This document shows, piece after piece, positions 43,801 through 51,136 of a stretch of 64,000 nucleotides of DNA. Made by a program: the position numbers and the translations under genes. Position 1 is the stretch's first letter; every line of letters begins with the position of its first letter. The notes beneath the pieces are model-generated. The model was given only the letters and a program-made list of their open reading frames with translations, made no database searches and had not been told where the DNA came from. Source of the stretch: Olivibacter sitiensis DSM 17696 (GTDB lineage: Bacteria > Bacteroidota > Bacteroidia > Sphingobacteriales > Sphingobacteriaceae); the NCBI RefSeq assembly GCF_000427965.1, contig NZ_ATZA01000028.1:1-64000 (forward strand), read 5' to 3'.

Positions 43801-44054
43801 TCATTGCTTGCAGTAGAACTCATGTAGGTCATGTCCTCCACCCCATTGATGGATTCCTCGAGCGATGGGGCTACGGCGCGCAGCACCGTTTCGGCATTGG
43901 CTCCCGGATACAAGGCCGTTACCAGCACTGCTGGTGGCGCTATATCCGGAAATTGTTGCAGAGGCAGCCTTGTCAGTCCCAGAATTCCCAAAATGACCAA
44001 TAAAATGGATATGACCGTGGCCAACACCGGCCTTTCTATAAATCTTTTCAGCAT
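40857..44054 (-). CDS. RND multidrug efflux pump, HAE1 family (AcrB-like)
   Basis: 1065-residue proton-driven inner-membrane pump. It starts MLKRFIERPVLATVISI, has twelve membrane helices in two halves with two large periplasmic loops, and the proton-relay Asp pair in IGIVVDDAIVVVEA near 404. The second half has QVALVMLIGLLAKNAILIVE. It sits seven bases after the adaptor gene in a TetR-regulated operon. Likely exports hydrophobic drugs or detergents; substrates cannot be read from sequence. Confidence 0.96.
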   Translation of the reverse strand: MLKRFIERPVLATVISILLVILGILGLTRLPLQQFPDIAPPAVLVTALYPGANAETVLRAVAPSLEESINGVEDMTYMSSTASNDGSLTISVYFKLGTDPDQAAVNVQNRVAQATSQLPAEVVQAGITTAKQQNSLIMVLDLYATDEDAYDQTFMANYAQINIIPELKRIPGVGQAIIFGGSKDYSMRVWLDPNQMASYKLTPAEVMAAIQDKNVEAAPGKFGESSQEAFEFIIKYKGKLNQPDDYENIIIRSNADGSVLRLKDVARVELGSYTYASHTKIDGKVGLNIGVMQLAGSNANEIQIGIQEFMEKASKDFPKGVEYLVLYNTKDALDQSIDQVKHTLIEAFILVFFVVFLFLQDFRSTLIPAIAVPVALLGTFFFMQLFGFSINLLTLFALVLAIGIVVDDAIVVVEAVHAKMQHEHLPPREATVSAMGDITGAIISITLVMSAVFLPVGFMEGSTGMFYRQFAFTLAIAIVLSAVNALTLSPALCALFLKEGHHGEQAKGKRLTFKEKFFTGFNTGFNKLTRNYVHSLGFLIRYRWFSLSALVLLLLATTFMIRRTPSGFIPSEDQGFIAISLSMPVGASLDRTNSALKEAEQQLQPLAFTKTLNVISGFNILTQATSPSAGVAFILLKPHEQRGEVKDINDIMNLVSQKLSAIKGANFFVFTFPTVPGFSNVEGLDMVLQDRTGGQLDKFDIIGQNFIAELMKREEIQVAFSTFRADYPQFELEIDDMKAEQLGVSTRDILQTMQAYFGSTQASDFNRFGKYYRVVMQADISNRTDPAAMDGIFVKNKLGDVVPINTLVQLKRVYGPENVSRYNLFNSIGVNAIPAPGYSSGDAIRAVEEVSQKHLPTGFAHEFSGMTKEEITSGGQSVAIFMLCLLFVYFLLAAQYESYILPLAVILSIPTGIFGVFAAIGLTGITNNIYVQVALVMLIGLLAKNAILIVEYAVQRRKNGKTLIAAVLEAAQLRLRPIIMTSLAFVVGMIPMVSATGPSAQGNHSISIGAIGGMLSGVILGLLIIPVLFVVFQSLQEKVARKPKTGIQSNIGEHQGALSVADIRN

Positions 44055-44060
44055 CGTTCT

Positions 44061-45212
44061 CTATTTTTTAAGTGCAGTGAGTTTCAAACTATCTGCCTTT
44101 AGCAGTTGCGGCTCAATGATTTGTCCCTCTTGCAATAAATCTATTCCTTTGTAAACTATACGGTCACCTTTCTTCAGGCCCGATTTCACCAAGTAATTTG
44201 CACCGCTCTTGCCTGCAATGCCGATGGGCTTACGGGCTACGTAGTTGCTATCATTCACGGTGTACACAAATATTTTGTCCTGCATTTCCATGGTGGCCAG
44301 CTGAGGAACCACCAAAACATCCTGATGAAGCCTTTCCAGCCTTACCCGCCCGGTATTACCCGACCGCAACAGCCCCTCCTTGTTCGGGAAGGTAGCTCGC
44401 AGGGTAATGGCGCCCGTGTTTTTATCAAATTGACCATCTACCATATCCACTTTTCCTTGAATTGGATAAGCCGATTGATCCGAAAGAAGCAAGGTAACCG
44501 GTGGTATATGTTGCAGCTTTTCCTCCAAGGTGATACCTTCGTATTGGGTCTTGAACTGGACAAAATCGTTCTCTCCAAGCGAGAAATAAACGTGTAGCTC
44601 ATGTATATCCGAAAGATCCGTGAGTGCTTGTGCATCCAAGGGGGACACCAAGGCTCCCTGTTTTTTTTGCAAGCGACCGATATAACCATCCATGGGCGCT
44701 CTCACCAATGTATAGCCTAAGTTGATACGGGCACTCTCCAGTGCAGCCTTGGCCTGCTCCAAATTGGCCTTGGCTCCATTCTCCGCTGCAATGGCCGATT
44801 TTAACTGGAAGTCTGCCAGCACTTTGTTGTTCACCAGACGTGTCTTTTTCTCGACTTCCAGCCGCGCATTTTCCAAAGAGGCATCCGCCGCATGGAGATT
44901 GGCCAATGCCTGATTCATTTGCTCGCGGTAGGGCCGATCGTCTATTTTAAAAAGTGCTTGCCCTTTCTTTACTTTTGCCCCCTCATCTACCAGTATAGCA
45001 TCAAGCTTTCCTTCTACCTGCGGACGAATCTCCACGTTTGCCGTTCCCTCTATGGATGCAGGATAGTCGTGATAAAGTTTTTCTGCGCCAGAATTAATGG
45101 TCATCACTGGTAAGGCCAATGGAGCTTCTTCCGCTCCCTCGCCTGAATTGTTGGACGAGCAGCTAGAAATTAGCAGCAATGATGCCATGACAATAAATGT
45201 TTTATTAATCAT
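44061..45212 (-). CDS. RND efflux periplasmic adaptor (AcrA-like)
   Basis: 383-residue membrane-fusion lipoprotein with lipobox LISSC (Cys about 18). Lipoyl-type half-motifs are VEIRPQVEGKLDAILVDEG near 62 and LVRAPMDGYIGRL near 165, flanking a helical hairpin with Ala-rich coiled coil; the beta-barrel and membrane-proximal domains follow. First structural gene after tetR. An operator-like dyad (45221-45237) lies directly before its ATG. The frame extends to 45281, but the ATG at 45212 gives the signal peptide. Confidence 0.94.
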   Translation of the reverse strand: MINKTFIVMASLLLISSCSSNNSGEGAEEAPLALPVMTINSGAEKLYHDYPASIEGTANVEIRPQVEGKLDAILVDEGAKVKKGQALFKIDDRPYREQMNQALANLHAADASLENARLEVEKKTRLVNNKVLADFQLKSAIAAENGAKANLEQAKAALESARINLGYTLVRAPMDGYIGRLQKKQGALVSPLDAQALTDLSDIHELHVYFSLGENDFVQFKTQYEGITLEEKLQHIPPVTLLLSDQSAYPIQGKVDMVDGQFDKNTGAITLRATFPNKEGLLRSGNTGRVRLERLHQDVLVVPQLATMEMQDKIFVYTVNDSNYVARKPIGIAGKSGANYLVKSGLKKGDRIVYKGIDLLQEGQIIEPQLLKADSLKLTALKK

Positions 45213-45220
45213 ATTAAATA

Positions 45221-45237
45221 ATTTAACGATGTTAAAT
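45221..45237. promoter_or_regulatory. TetR operator-like dyad 1, before the adaptor gene
   Basis: ATTTAACGATGTTAAAT, a 17-bp inverted repeat imperfect only beside the centre, ends eight bases before the adaptor ATG. Shares TTTAAC/GTTAAA with dyads 2 and 3. Confidence 0.55.
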
Positions 45238-45352
45238 GGTGAGCTAAAATTACCTAGTGTTTGTAATATGGACTGTATCATATGCTATATGGATTTTTAT
45301 TTTTGTTCGTAACTGAACCGCTCGATTGGTTTGGTTCTCTTATTTCAGCGTA

Positions 45353-45373
45353 TTATTTAACACTGTTAAATAA
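45353..45373. promoter_or_regulatory. TetR operator-like dyad 2, perfect
   Basis: Arm TTATTTAACA, one central C, then the exact complement TGTTAAATAA: a perfect 21-bp palindrome between tetR and the efflux genes, the best operator candidate for repression of the pump operon. Confidence 0.7.
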
Positions 45374-45405
45374 TTTATTATTGTTATATTTCTGTTAAAA
45401 AAAAT

Positions 45406-46005
45406 TCAATCTGTTAGGGAACGGGTAATGCCATAAATCGCATCCTTGAGTACTTGTTGATTGGTAAGGTCTCCAACACCTTTATTGACCAAATTAATGG
45501 AAATCAAGCCATGAATAACTGACCAATATGTAAAATACCTTCTACAAAGTAGCTCTTCAGAAGGATTTTTGTCTACCATGATCTCCTTAATGACATCCCT
45601 TATCAATTCAGAGTACGTATCACTATTTGCAAATGATTTTTGCATCTCGCAACATTGTATGCCCACACCGAACATAAGTTGATACAATTCCTTCTCCGCG
45701 AAAGCAAAATCCCAATAGGCCAACCACATGGCCTCTATCTGCTTTTCGGGAGTCTCCTCTTTTTCCTTTGCTTCCCGCACTTTTTTTGCCAGTATGAGAT
45801 AGCCCTTTGAGGCCAATTCCGAAAGGATAGCTTCCTTATTTGCAAAATACTCATAAATAATAGGAGCGGTATATTCGATGATGTCGGCAATCTTGCGCAT
45901 GCTCAATGCCTGCCATCCTTCTTCTTTGACGATATGCAGCGCTGCATCTAGGATATTTCTCCTATTTTCATCTTTCATTCGCTGTATACGTTCCTTACTG
46001 CTCAT
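45406..46005 (-). CDS. TetR/AcrR-family transcriptional repressor
   Basis: 199 residues. N-terminal helix-turn-helix (NILDAALHIVKEEGWQALSMRKIADIIEYTAPIIYEYFANKEA region, about 17-60), then an all-helical ligand domain of the WHG-like type. It lies directly upstream of the adaptor-pump-channel genes on the same strand and is flanked by three similar dyads, so it almost certainly represses this operon and itself and lets go when a pump substrate binds. ATG at 46005. Confidence 0.93.
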   Translation of the reverse strand: MSSKERIQRMKDENRRNILDAALHIVKEEGWQALSMRKIADIIEYTAPIIYEYFANKEAILSELASKGYLILAKKVREAKEKEETPEKQIEAMWLAYWDFAFAEKELYQLMFGVGIQCCEMQKSFANSDTYSELIRDVIKEIMVDKNPSEELLCRRYFTYWSVIHGLISINLVNKGVGDLTNQQVLKDAIYGITRSLTD

Positions 46006-46027
46006 TATCCAATACCTGGATTAAATC

Positions 46028-46044
46028 ATTTAACACTGTTAGGC
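46028..46044. promoter_or_regulatory. TetR operator-like dyad 3, before tetR
   Basis: ATTTAACA, C, TGTTAGGC: the left arm is identical to dyad 2 and the right arm matches for five bases. It lies about 23 bp upstream of the tetR start, suiting autoregulation. Confidence 0.5.
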
Positions 46045-46178
46045 AAACATCGAAATTATTTCTTATATGCTGTGACATGCTATTGTCAGTTTTGCGAAAC
46101 ACAAAACAAAGCACTTGTTTTCAGTAAGTTAAAAGCGCCCTTCCTGTATCACACATACATTTAATAAGTGCCTCCAAC

Positions 46179-46727
46179 TTACATGTTCCTTAGTTTTTCG
46201 CTGTGGAAGACGTTTTTTCCCGAATGCATGAATATCCCATTGCCCCGATAGTGCACGGTTTTTGGGTATTTGGGCGATGCAGCCACCTTTGCTTTTACCA
46301 CCTCCATAATGAAGAAATTGTAGCGATCTACCATTACGTCGTCGTACAACTTACATTCAAAATTAGCATAGCACTCCGCAATGGAAGGAGCATCTATCAA
46401 CTCAGAGGCTGTAGCTGTCAGCCCAAAAGCCTCGAACTTATCGATCTCGCTGCCGGTACTGGTACCAATATCGATAATCTTGTCAATCATGTCTTCCGTG
46501 GGAATATTGATGACACATCCCCTACTTTGCTTCAGCATATGGAAGGTATGATTGGCTCCTGAAATCATCAGACCTACGAGCGAAGGGCTAAATTCCAGCA
46601 CCGTTTGCCAAGCCATGGTCATGATATTGGTTTTGGTTTTCCATTGGGTACTGATAAGAACCACGGGCCCCGGCTCTAGAAAACGACGAACAGCGGATAC
46701 GGGATAATCTTTCTTTTGATAAGTCAT
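46179..46727 (-). CDS. Flavin reductase-like FMN-binding protein
   Basis: 182-residue flavoprotein of the flavin-reductase/FlaRed split-barrel type, starting MTYQKKDYPVSAVRRFLEPGP, with VVLISTQWKTKTNIMTMAW near 25-43 forming the FMN site and FSPSLVGLMIS near 50. Family members reduce flavin or act as small oxidoreductases with NAD(P)H. The frame runs upstream to 46778 across the divergent region; ATG at 46727 is preferred. Separated from tetR by 173 bases; likely independent. Confidence 0.85.
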   Translation of the reverse strand: MTYQKKDYPVSAVRRFLEPGPVVLISTQWKTKTNIMTMAWQTVLEFSPSLVGLMISGANHTFHMLKQSRGCVINIPTEDMIDKIIDIGTSTGSEIDKFEAFGLTATASELIDAPSIAECYANFECKLYDDVMVDRYNFFIMEVVKAKVAASPKYPKTVHYRGNGIFMHSGKNVFHSEKLRNM

Positions 46728-46939
46728 AAACAAAACGGTTAAACCAATAATTGAATCATTGCAGGAACAATTTTGCAAAGCTTCTGTTTGCGGCTTACCA
46801 CCAGCTTAGTCTATCCCGAAAAACAACCATTTTGCATGTGGTGAAAGTCTCAATGGGTTACAAAATCGTAGTAAAAGGAATTAAGCTTATGGAAAGTGCC
46901 CGAAAACGGCATCCTTTGAGCAATAATAGAAACCTATAT

Positions 46940-47755
46940 ATGAAAAAGAACAAAAAACTTGGCTATGCTTTCATTTTGCTAATCAGTTTTGCGTTATTAC
47001 CCTTTCTACCTGCCTGTAGCAATAATATCGATCACACAAGTGCCAATGAAACCATTTTAGAATCCGAAATAGCCTTGAGCGAGCCAGTTCCAAGTAAGGT
47101 AGAAACCACAGAACGGAAACTCGTCAAAGAAGGAACCATCGCCTTTGAAACGGATGATCTGGCCGAAACGGGCAAGCATATCAAAGAGGTCATCAAACAA
47201 TACGAAGCCTACATCGCTTCAGAGAATGAATACAAATATATAGAAAGGCAGACCCGAACTCTCACGGTACGCGTGGAAGCGCGCCGATTTGACGCCTTTA
47301 TAAATGACATCACCCAAGGTATTGAGCGGTTTGACACAAAAGATATCCGCACAAGGGATATCACTGAAGAATTTGTGGATATACAGGCTAGGCTCAAGAC
47401 AAAAAAAGAACTGGAACAACGCTACCTAGTACTATTACAAAAAGCCAATAAAGTATCGGAGATCCTGGAGATAGAGCAACAAATAGGCAAATTGCGGGAA
47501 GATATCGAGTCGACAGAGGGTCGCTTGCGGTTCTTAGACAATCAATCCTCCTATTCCACCCTATCCATTAGTTACTACAAGTCTATTCCTCAACGAGTGG
47601 CCTTTGGTCGCGAATTTGTACAAGGTTTTTCAGCAGGTTGGCAACACTTCGTGTGGTTTATTTTGGGCTTGGTGAATACCTGGCCGTTTATAGTTCTCGT
47701 TGTTCTTTTTGTTTTCTTTCTGAGACATTGGTGGAAGAGACGAAAGGGTGCTTAA
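46940..47755 (+). CDS. DUF4349 lipoprotein
   Basis: 271 residues: signal peptide with lipobox LPAC (Cys about 26), a DUF4349 domain (ERKLVKEGTIAFETDDL near 52 to SYSTLSISYYKS near 215) containing a coiled coil (KTKKELEQRYLVLLQKANK, ILEIEQQIGKLREDIES) and a C-terminal membrane helix near 240-262. Widespread but uncharacterised envelope protein. The long frame starts at 46751; the ATG at 46940 with signal peptide is clearly better. Strong bidirectional terminator downstream. Confidence 0.88.
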   Translation: MKKNKKLGYAFILLISFALLPFLPACSNNIDHTSANETILESEIALSEPVPSKVETTERKLVKEGTIAFETDDLAETGKHIKEVIKQYEAYIASENEYKYIERQTRTLTVRVEARRFDAFINDITQGIERFDTKDIRTRDITEEFVDIQARLKTKKELEQRYLVLLQKANKVSEILEIEQQIGKLREDIESTEGRLRFLDNQSSYSTLSISYYKSIPQRVAFGREFVQGFSAGWQHFVWFILGLVNTWPFIVLVVLFVFFLRHWWKRRKGA

Positions 47756-47792
47756 TACCAAACAAAGCGCCACGCGTTGCAGATACAAAACA

Positions 47793-47840
47793 ACTCTATT
47801 GCCTTGTGCAGATGCAAGGCAATAGAGTACTATTTTTTTA
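47793..47840. terminator. Bidirectional terminator
   Basis: Perfect 14-bp stem ACTCTATTGCCTTG with its complement, 8-base loop, then ACTA and seven T on the plus strand; TTGTTTTG follows on the minus strand. Between convergent DUF4349 and qorB genes. Confidence 0.85.
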
Positions 47841-47858
47841 AGAATGTAGGTGCTGACC

Positions 47859-48746
47859 TTAAGCGTAGACCTCCGATAAAAACTCGGCTATAGCTTGCGT
47901 CTTCCTTCCCAGTATATTCTCCAGATCGTTATGCTGCTGGTCGAATTCTCCATTGGCGATACCCTGCGAAAAGGACGACACCGTAGCAACGACCTCCGCT
48001 GGCAGTCCGAATGAAGTCAAAGTGCTTTCGAATGCCTTTATCTCTGGCGATACGTAGTTTATCTGCTCACCCAGAACATCGGAAAGGATGACGGCAACCT
48101 GTTCAAAGGTAATCTCTTCGCTACCGTTGAATTCGTAGGTTTTGTGCTCATGTCCCTTTGAATTGCTCAAGATAATCGCTGCGGCCTCGGCCAGGTCTTT
48201 CCGCGGAGCGAAAGCAGCTTTTCCGTTACCAGTGGGTAGATAGACCGCTTTAGATTGCAATATCTGTTCCTTAGTCCCCAAGAACATAGGGATTACCTCG
48301 GCATAGAGGTTGTGCCTCAACAAGGTATAGGCAATGCCAGACTCCTTTATCCACTGCTCGGTCTGTACGTGTGAGCTCACTACTGCGTATAAGGGAGCAG
48401 ATGCCGATTCGTCTTTTCTTACGGTACTGGTATACAAGATATGCTTGATGCCTGACTCCTTAGCCGCGGTCACCACATTCCTGTGCTGTGCTAGACGGGC
48501 ATGAATATCATTGCCCGAAACAAAGTAAAGCACATCGATGCCCACAAATGCCGTAGCAAGCGCCTCGACATGATCATAATCGGCAACGCGGACATCAAAT
48601 CCCTCCTTGCGGTATTGCTCGGCCTTGTCGCTATGGCCATCCCTGACCAAAACGGCAATGTCTCCTGCTGAGATCTTTTCTTTTAGAGATTCTACTACAG
48701 CACTTCCCAAACCGCCCGTAGCTCCTGTAATCAATATTTTTGCCAT
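47859..48746 (-). CDS. qorB: NAD(P)H:quinone oxidoreductase, NmrA-like (QorB/YtfG type)
   Basis: 295 residues of the atypical short-chain dehydrogenase group. Nucleotide-binding ITGATGGLGSAVV near 6, AVLVRDG near 31, YFVSGND near 75, LYTSTVRKD near 105. The match to YtfG/QOR2, which reduces quinones with NADPH, runs to the C-terminal half (YEFNGSEEITFEQVA near 205). It is divergent from an HxlR-family gene, the same arrangement as ytfG-ytfH, with ACTTAC/GTAAGT dyads between. Likely induced by quinone or electrophile stress. Confidence 0.88.
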   Translation of the reverse strand: MAKILITGATGGLGSAVVESLKEKISAGDIAVLVRDGHSDKAEQYRKEGFDVRVADYDHVEALATAFVGIDVLYFVSGNDIHARLAQHRNVVTAAKESGIKHILYTSTVRKDESASAPLYAVVSSHVQTEQWIKESGIAYTLLRHNLYAEVIPMFLGTKEQILQSKAVYLPTGNGKAAFAPRKDLAEAAAIILSNSKGHEHKTYEFNGSEEITFEQVAVILSDVLGEQINYVSPEIKAFESTLTSFGLPAEVVATVSSFSQGIANGEFDQQHNDLENILGRKTQAIAEFLSEVYA

Positions 48747-48794
48747 GTTCTACTCCTATCTAATTAAAAATTAATTGATTTAAAAAAGTTTATT

Positions 48795-48811
48795 ACTTAC
48801 TTTTGGTAAGT
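48795..48811. promoter_or_regulatory. HxlR-type operator 1
   Basis: ACTTAC-TTTTG-GTAAGT, perfect 6-bp arms, in the divergent qorB/hxlR region, 49 bp from the qorB start. Confidence 0.6.
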
Positions 48812-48845
48812 CAAAGATAGGCACTGGATGTCTGCAAAGCAAGAA

Positions 48846-48880
48846 CTTACGCCTAAGTCGTTTAGTTACTCTTAGGTAAG
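48846..48880. promoter_or_regulatory. HxlR-type operator 2
   Basis: CTTACGCCTAAG (48846-48857) faces CTTAGGTAAG (48871-48880) as an imperfect inverted repeat, close to the hxlR start. It shares CTTAC/GTAAG with operator 1. Confidence 0.5.
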
Positions 48881-48905
48881 AATTGCTGATTATTAATGGG
48901 TTAAG

Positions 48906-49274
48906 ATGGAAAATAATTTAAGAAAATTCTCGGAAGTAGACAATTGTCCTGTGCGGAACGTCTTGGATAGAATCGGCGACAAATGGTCCATGCTCGTCTT
49001 GCTGGTACTGGGCGAATCGGAAACCCTTCGTTTCGGCGAACTGCACAAAAGTATCGGAACTATCTCCCAGAAAATGCTTACCGTGACGCTCAAAACTTTG
49101 GAAGCAGATGGTCTAGTAAAACGCACCATCTATCCACAAATACCTCCGAGGGTGGAATACGAACTGACCGAAAGAGCGGAAAGTTTGTTACCACTCATCC
49201 ACAATTTGGTAGACTGGGCGGAAAAGAATATGGGCGACATCAAGCAAGCGAGAATGAACTATGCAATGGGTTAG
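48906..49274 (+). CDS. HxlR-family transcriptional regulator (QorR/YtfH-like)
   Basis: 122-residue winged-helix regulator. The start CPVRNVLDRIGDKWSMLVLLVL with the conserved Cys near 16 is the family hallmark; RFGELHKSIGTISQKMLTVTLKTLEADGLVKR is the HTH and wing. In YtfH/QorR the N-terminal Cys senses oxidants such as diamide and quinones. Divergent from qorB, with two dyads between, so the pair probably forms a quinone- or electrophile-responsive unit. Confidence 0.92.
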   Translation: MENNLRKFSEVDNCPVRNVLDRIGDKWSMLVLLVLGESETLRFGELHKSIGTISQKMLTVTLKTLEADGLVKRTIYPQIPPRVEYELTERAESLLPLIHNLVDWAEKNMGDIKQARMNYAMG

Positions 49275-49297
49275 GCATTGCAAGCCTTTTCCAAATA

Positions 49298-49744
49298 TTA
49301 CTCTCCCTTGTGCTCCATTTGACAGTAACGACAAATTCCAATGGCATTTATCGTAACGTGTTTGACCAAAAAACCTTTTGGAGCTGCAATATTTGGATAA
49401 ATACTTTCAGGTAAGCAATAAACTTTATTGCAAATCTCACAGGAAAAATGCACATGCTCATCGTGATGTTCCCTATCATTGCACGAAGAAGAACAGACGG
49501 CATAAGTAGCCGTCCCTTGAAGATCCAATATCTTATGGATAATCCCTTTCTCCTCAAAAGTGCTTAAAACGCGATATAAGGTCACTCTGTCTATGTCGCC
49601 ACCTACCATCTTCTCCAGCTCCGGCTGTGAGATAGCCGCCTCCCTTTCGGACATTATTTGTAAAACCTGCAATCTGGGATTTGTCACCTTGAGCTTGTTT
49701 TTGCGCAAGAGATCAACAAATTCATCAACAGCTAAATTTTCCAT
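49298..49744 (-). CDS. Fur-family metalloregulator (Fur/Zur type)
   Basis: 148 residues. Winged helix at 10-85 (KVTNPRLQVLQIM, DRVTLYRVLSTFEEKGIIHKI), His-rich loop REHHDEHVHFSCEICNKVYC with the first Cys pair, and a second pair CRYC near the end, forming the structural zinc site. Such regulators repress metal-uptake or oxidative-stress genes when loaded with Zn, Fe or Mn. It lies 234 bases downstream of the metal-efflux adaptor gene on the same strand; a functional link to that pump is plausible but unproved. Zur is my best guess. Confidence 0.87.
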   Translation of the reverse strand: MENLAVDEFVDLLRKNKLKVTNPRLQVLQIMSEREAAISQPELEKMVGGDIDRVTLYRVLSTFEEKGIIHKILDLQGTATYAVCSSSCNDREHHDEHVHFSCEICNKVYCLPESIYPNIAAPKGFLVKHVTINAIGICRYCQMEHKGE

Positions 49745-49907
49745 ACCCTCATTTCTTAAACCACAAACTTAACTAAAATGCCTCTTATACGCAATATAGC
49801 TTCCGTGTTTCAAGATGTAGGTGACACTTGTATGTAAGTAAGAAATATAAAATGAGCGACGGATTTATACGCCTCTAAACTTCCAGTAGCATTTTCTTTT
49901 GCATCAG

Positions 49908-49937
49908 CACATTTTATCTAAACACATTTTATCTAAA
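49908..49937. repeat. 15-bp tandem duplication
   Basis: CACATTTTATCTAAA occurs twice head to tail in the 234-base gap upstream of the Fur-family gene. It could be a paired binding site or a chance duplication. Confidence 0.5.
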
Positions 49938-49978
49938 AAAGGGGTCAAAAACATTATTCGAAAACCACAATCCATTTT

Positions 49979-51136
49979 TTAGTCCTCCTCTTCCGTATTC
50001 TTTATTTTCATCAACAGGGCATAAGCATTTTTCACCACCACTCTGGAAGAGCTATCCAATCCTTCGGCTTCTACAGCTTGAAAACCCTGGGAAAAATCAC
50101 CTGGTTTCACCGCTAGCATTTCAAAAGTCCCTTTCTCTTTTTCCAAAAACACATAATGTTTGTTTTCCCAGCGAACCACCGCATCTTCTGGTACGGCCAA
50201 TGCGGTCCTACCCCGCAATACCACATCGCCATTCATAAACATGCCCGGATACAGATTATGGTCATATTGCTCAAAATGACAATGCACCTCTGCCGATCTG
50301 TTCTCATCCAAATTTCGGCTTATCAAGATGATTTCGGCTTCGTGCCTGTCGCTCGGATCGCTGTTCGTATAAGCCCATACTTTTTGGCCAATAGAAAGCA
50401 AGGGCAAATCTTTTTCGAAAACCGTCAAAGACAGGTGGATATCCCTCGGATCTACCAGCTCGAACAGCATATCCGTGGGCGCGGTATACTTCCCCACGTT
50501 GACATTCACCTTGGACACAAAACCGTTGATGGGAGAAAGGATATTGACCGTTTTGGAGATATTGGATGCGTCCAACCGTTGCGGATTAATACCTATCAAC
50601 TCCAATTTCTGTTCCAATGAAGCCCTGTTGATTCGCTGTGTCTCCATCGCAGCCCTGGCTTGCTCAAACACCCTATCGCTACTAGCCTTGCTCTTATTCA
50701 GGTCCTGCTGCCTATTGAATTCCGCCTCGGCCAATCTGAACCGTTCTTTGGCCGTCAGGTAATCTTGCTGCAATTGGATAAATTGCATGTCCTCCATCAC
50801 GGCCAGCACCTGCCCTCTTCTGACTGGGGTGCCGGGCAACATCGCCGTGCTCTTCAGGTACCCTCCTAGCGGAAAGCTCAAACTTACTGTACTGTTGGGC
50901 GGTACATCTATGCTTCCTTGCAATTTGAGCAGTCCGCTTACCGCTTGCATAGATGGGGTACCTACTTCTATGCCAGCACTTTTTATTTGGCTATCGTTCA
51001 ACGAGACCATCTCTTCTACCTCTAGACTGTCTGCGTTTTGTTCGCCTATCGATTCTTCTTTGTCATTACTGCCACAAGCCAAGAAGAAAAGGCATACAAG
51101 GCAGCCTAAAATATATCGTTTCATAGTGTTCTTCAT
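49979..51136 (-). CDS. Heavy-metal RND efflux adaptor (CzcB/CusB-like)
   Basis: 385-residue membrane-fusion lipoprotein; lipobox FLAC (Cys about 21). It has VPPNSTVSLSFPLGGYLKSTAMLPGTP-region half-lipoyl motif near 80, helical hairpin 115-195, and ILSPINGFVSKVNVNVG near 205. Related to CzcB/CusB adaptors that dock the metal pump to the outer-membrane channel. Its ATG overlaps the stop of the pump gene by one base (TAATG), so it is translationally coupled. A second in-frame ATG lies at 51124. Confidence 0.92.
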   Translation of the reverse strand: MKNTMKRYILGCLVCLFFLACGSNDKEESIGEQNADSLEVEEMVSLNDSQIKSAGIEVGTPSMQAVSGLLKLQGSIDVPPNSTVSLSFPLGGYLKSTAMLPGTPVRRGQVLAVMEDMQFIQLQQDYLTAKERFRLAEAEFNRQQDLNKSKASSDRVFEQARAAMETQRINRASLEQKLELIGINPQRLDASNISKTVNILSPINGFVSKVNVNVGKYTAPTDMLFELVDPRDIHLSLTVFEKDLPLLSIGQKVWAYTNSDPSDRHEAEIILISRNLDENRSAEVHCHFEQYDHNLYPGMFMNGDVVLRGRTALAVPEDAVVRWENKHYVFLEKEKGTFEMLAVKPGDFSQGFQAVEAEGLDSSSRVVVKNAYALLMKIKNTEEED

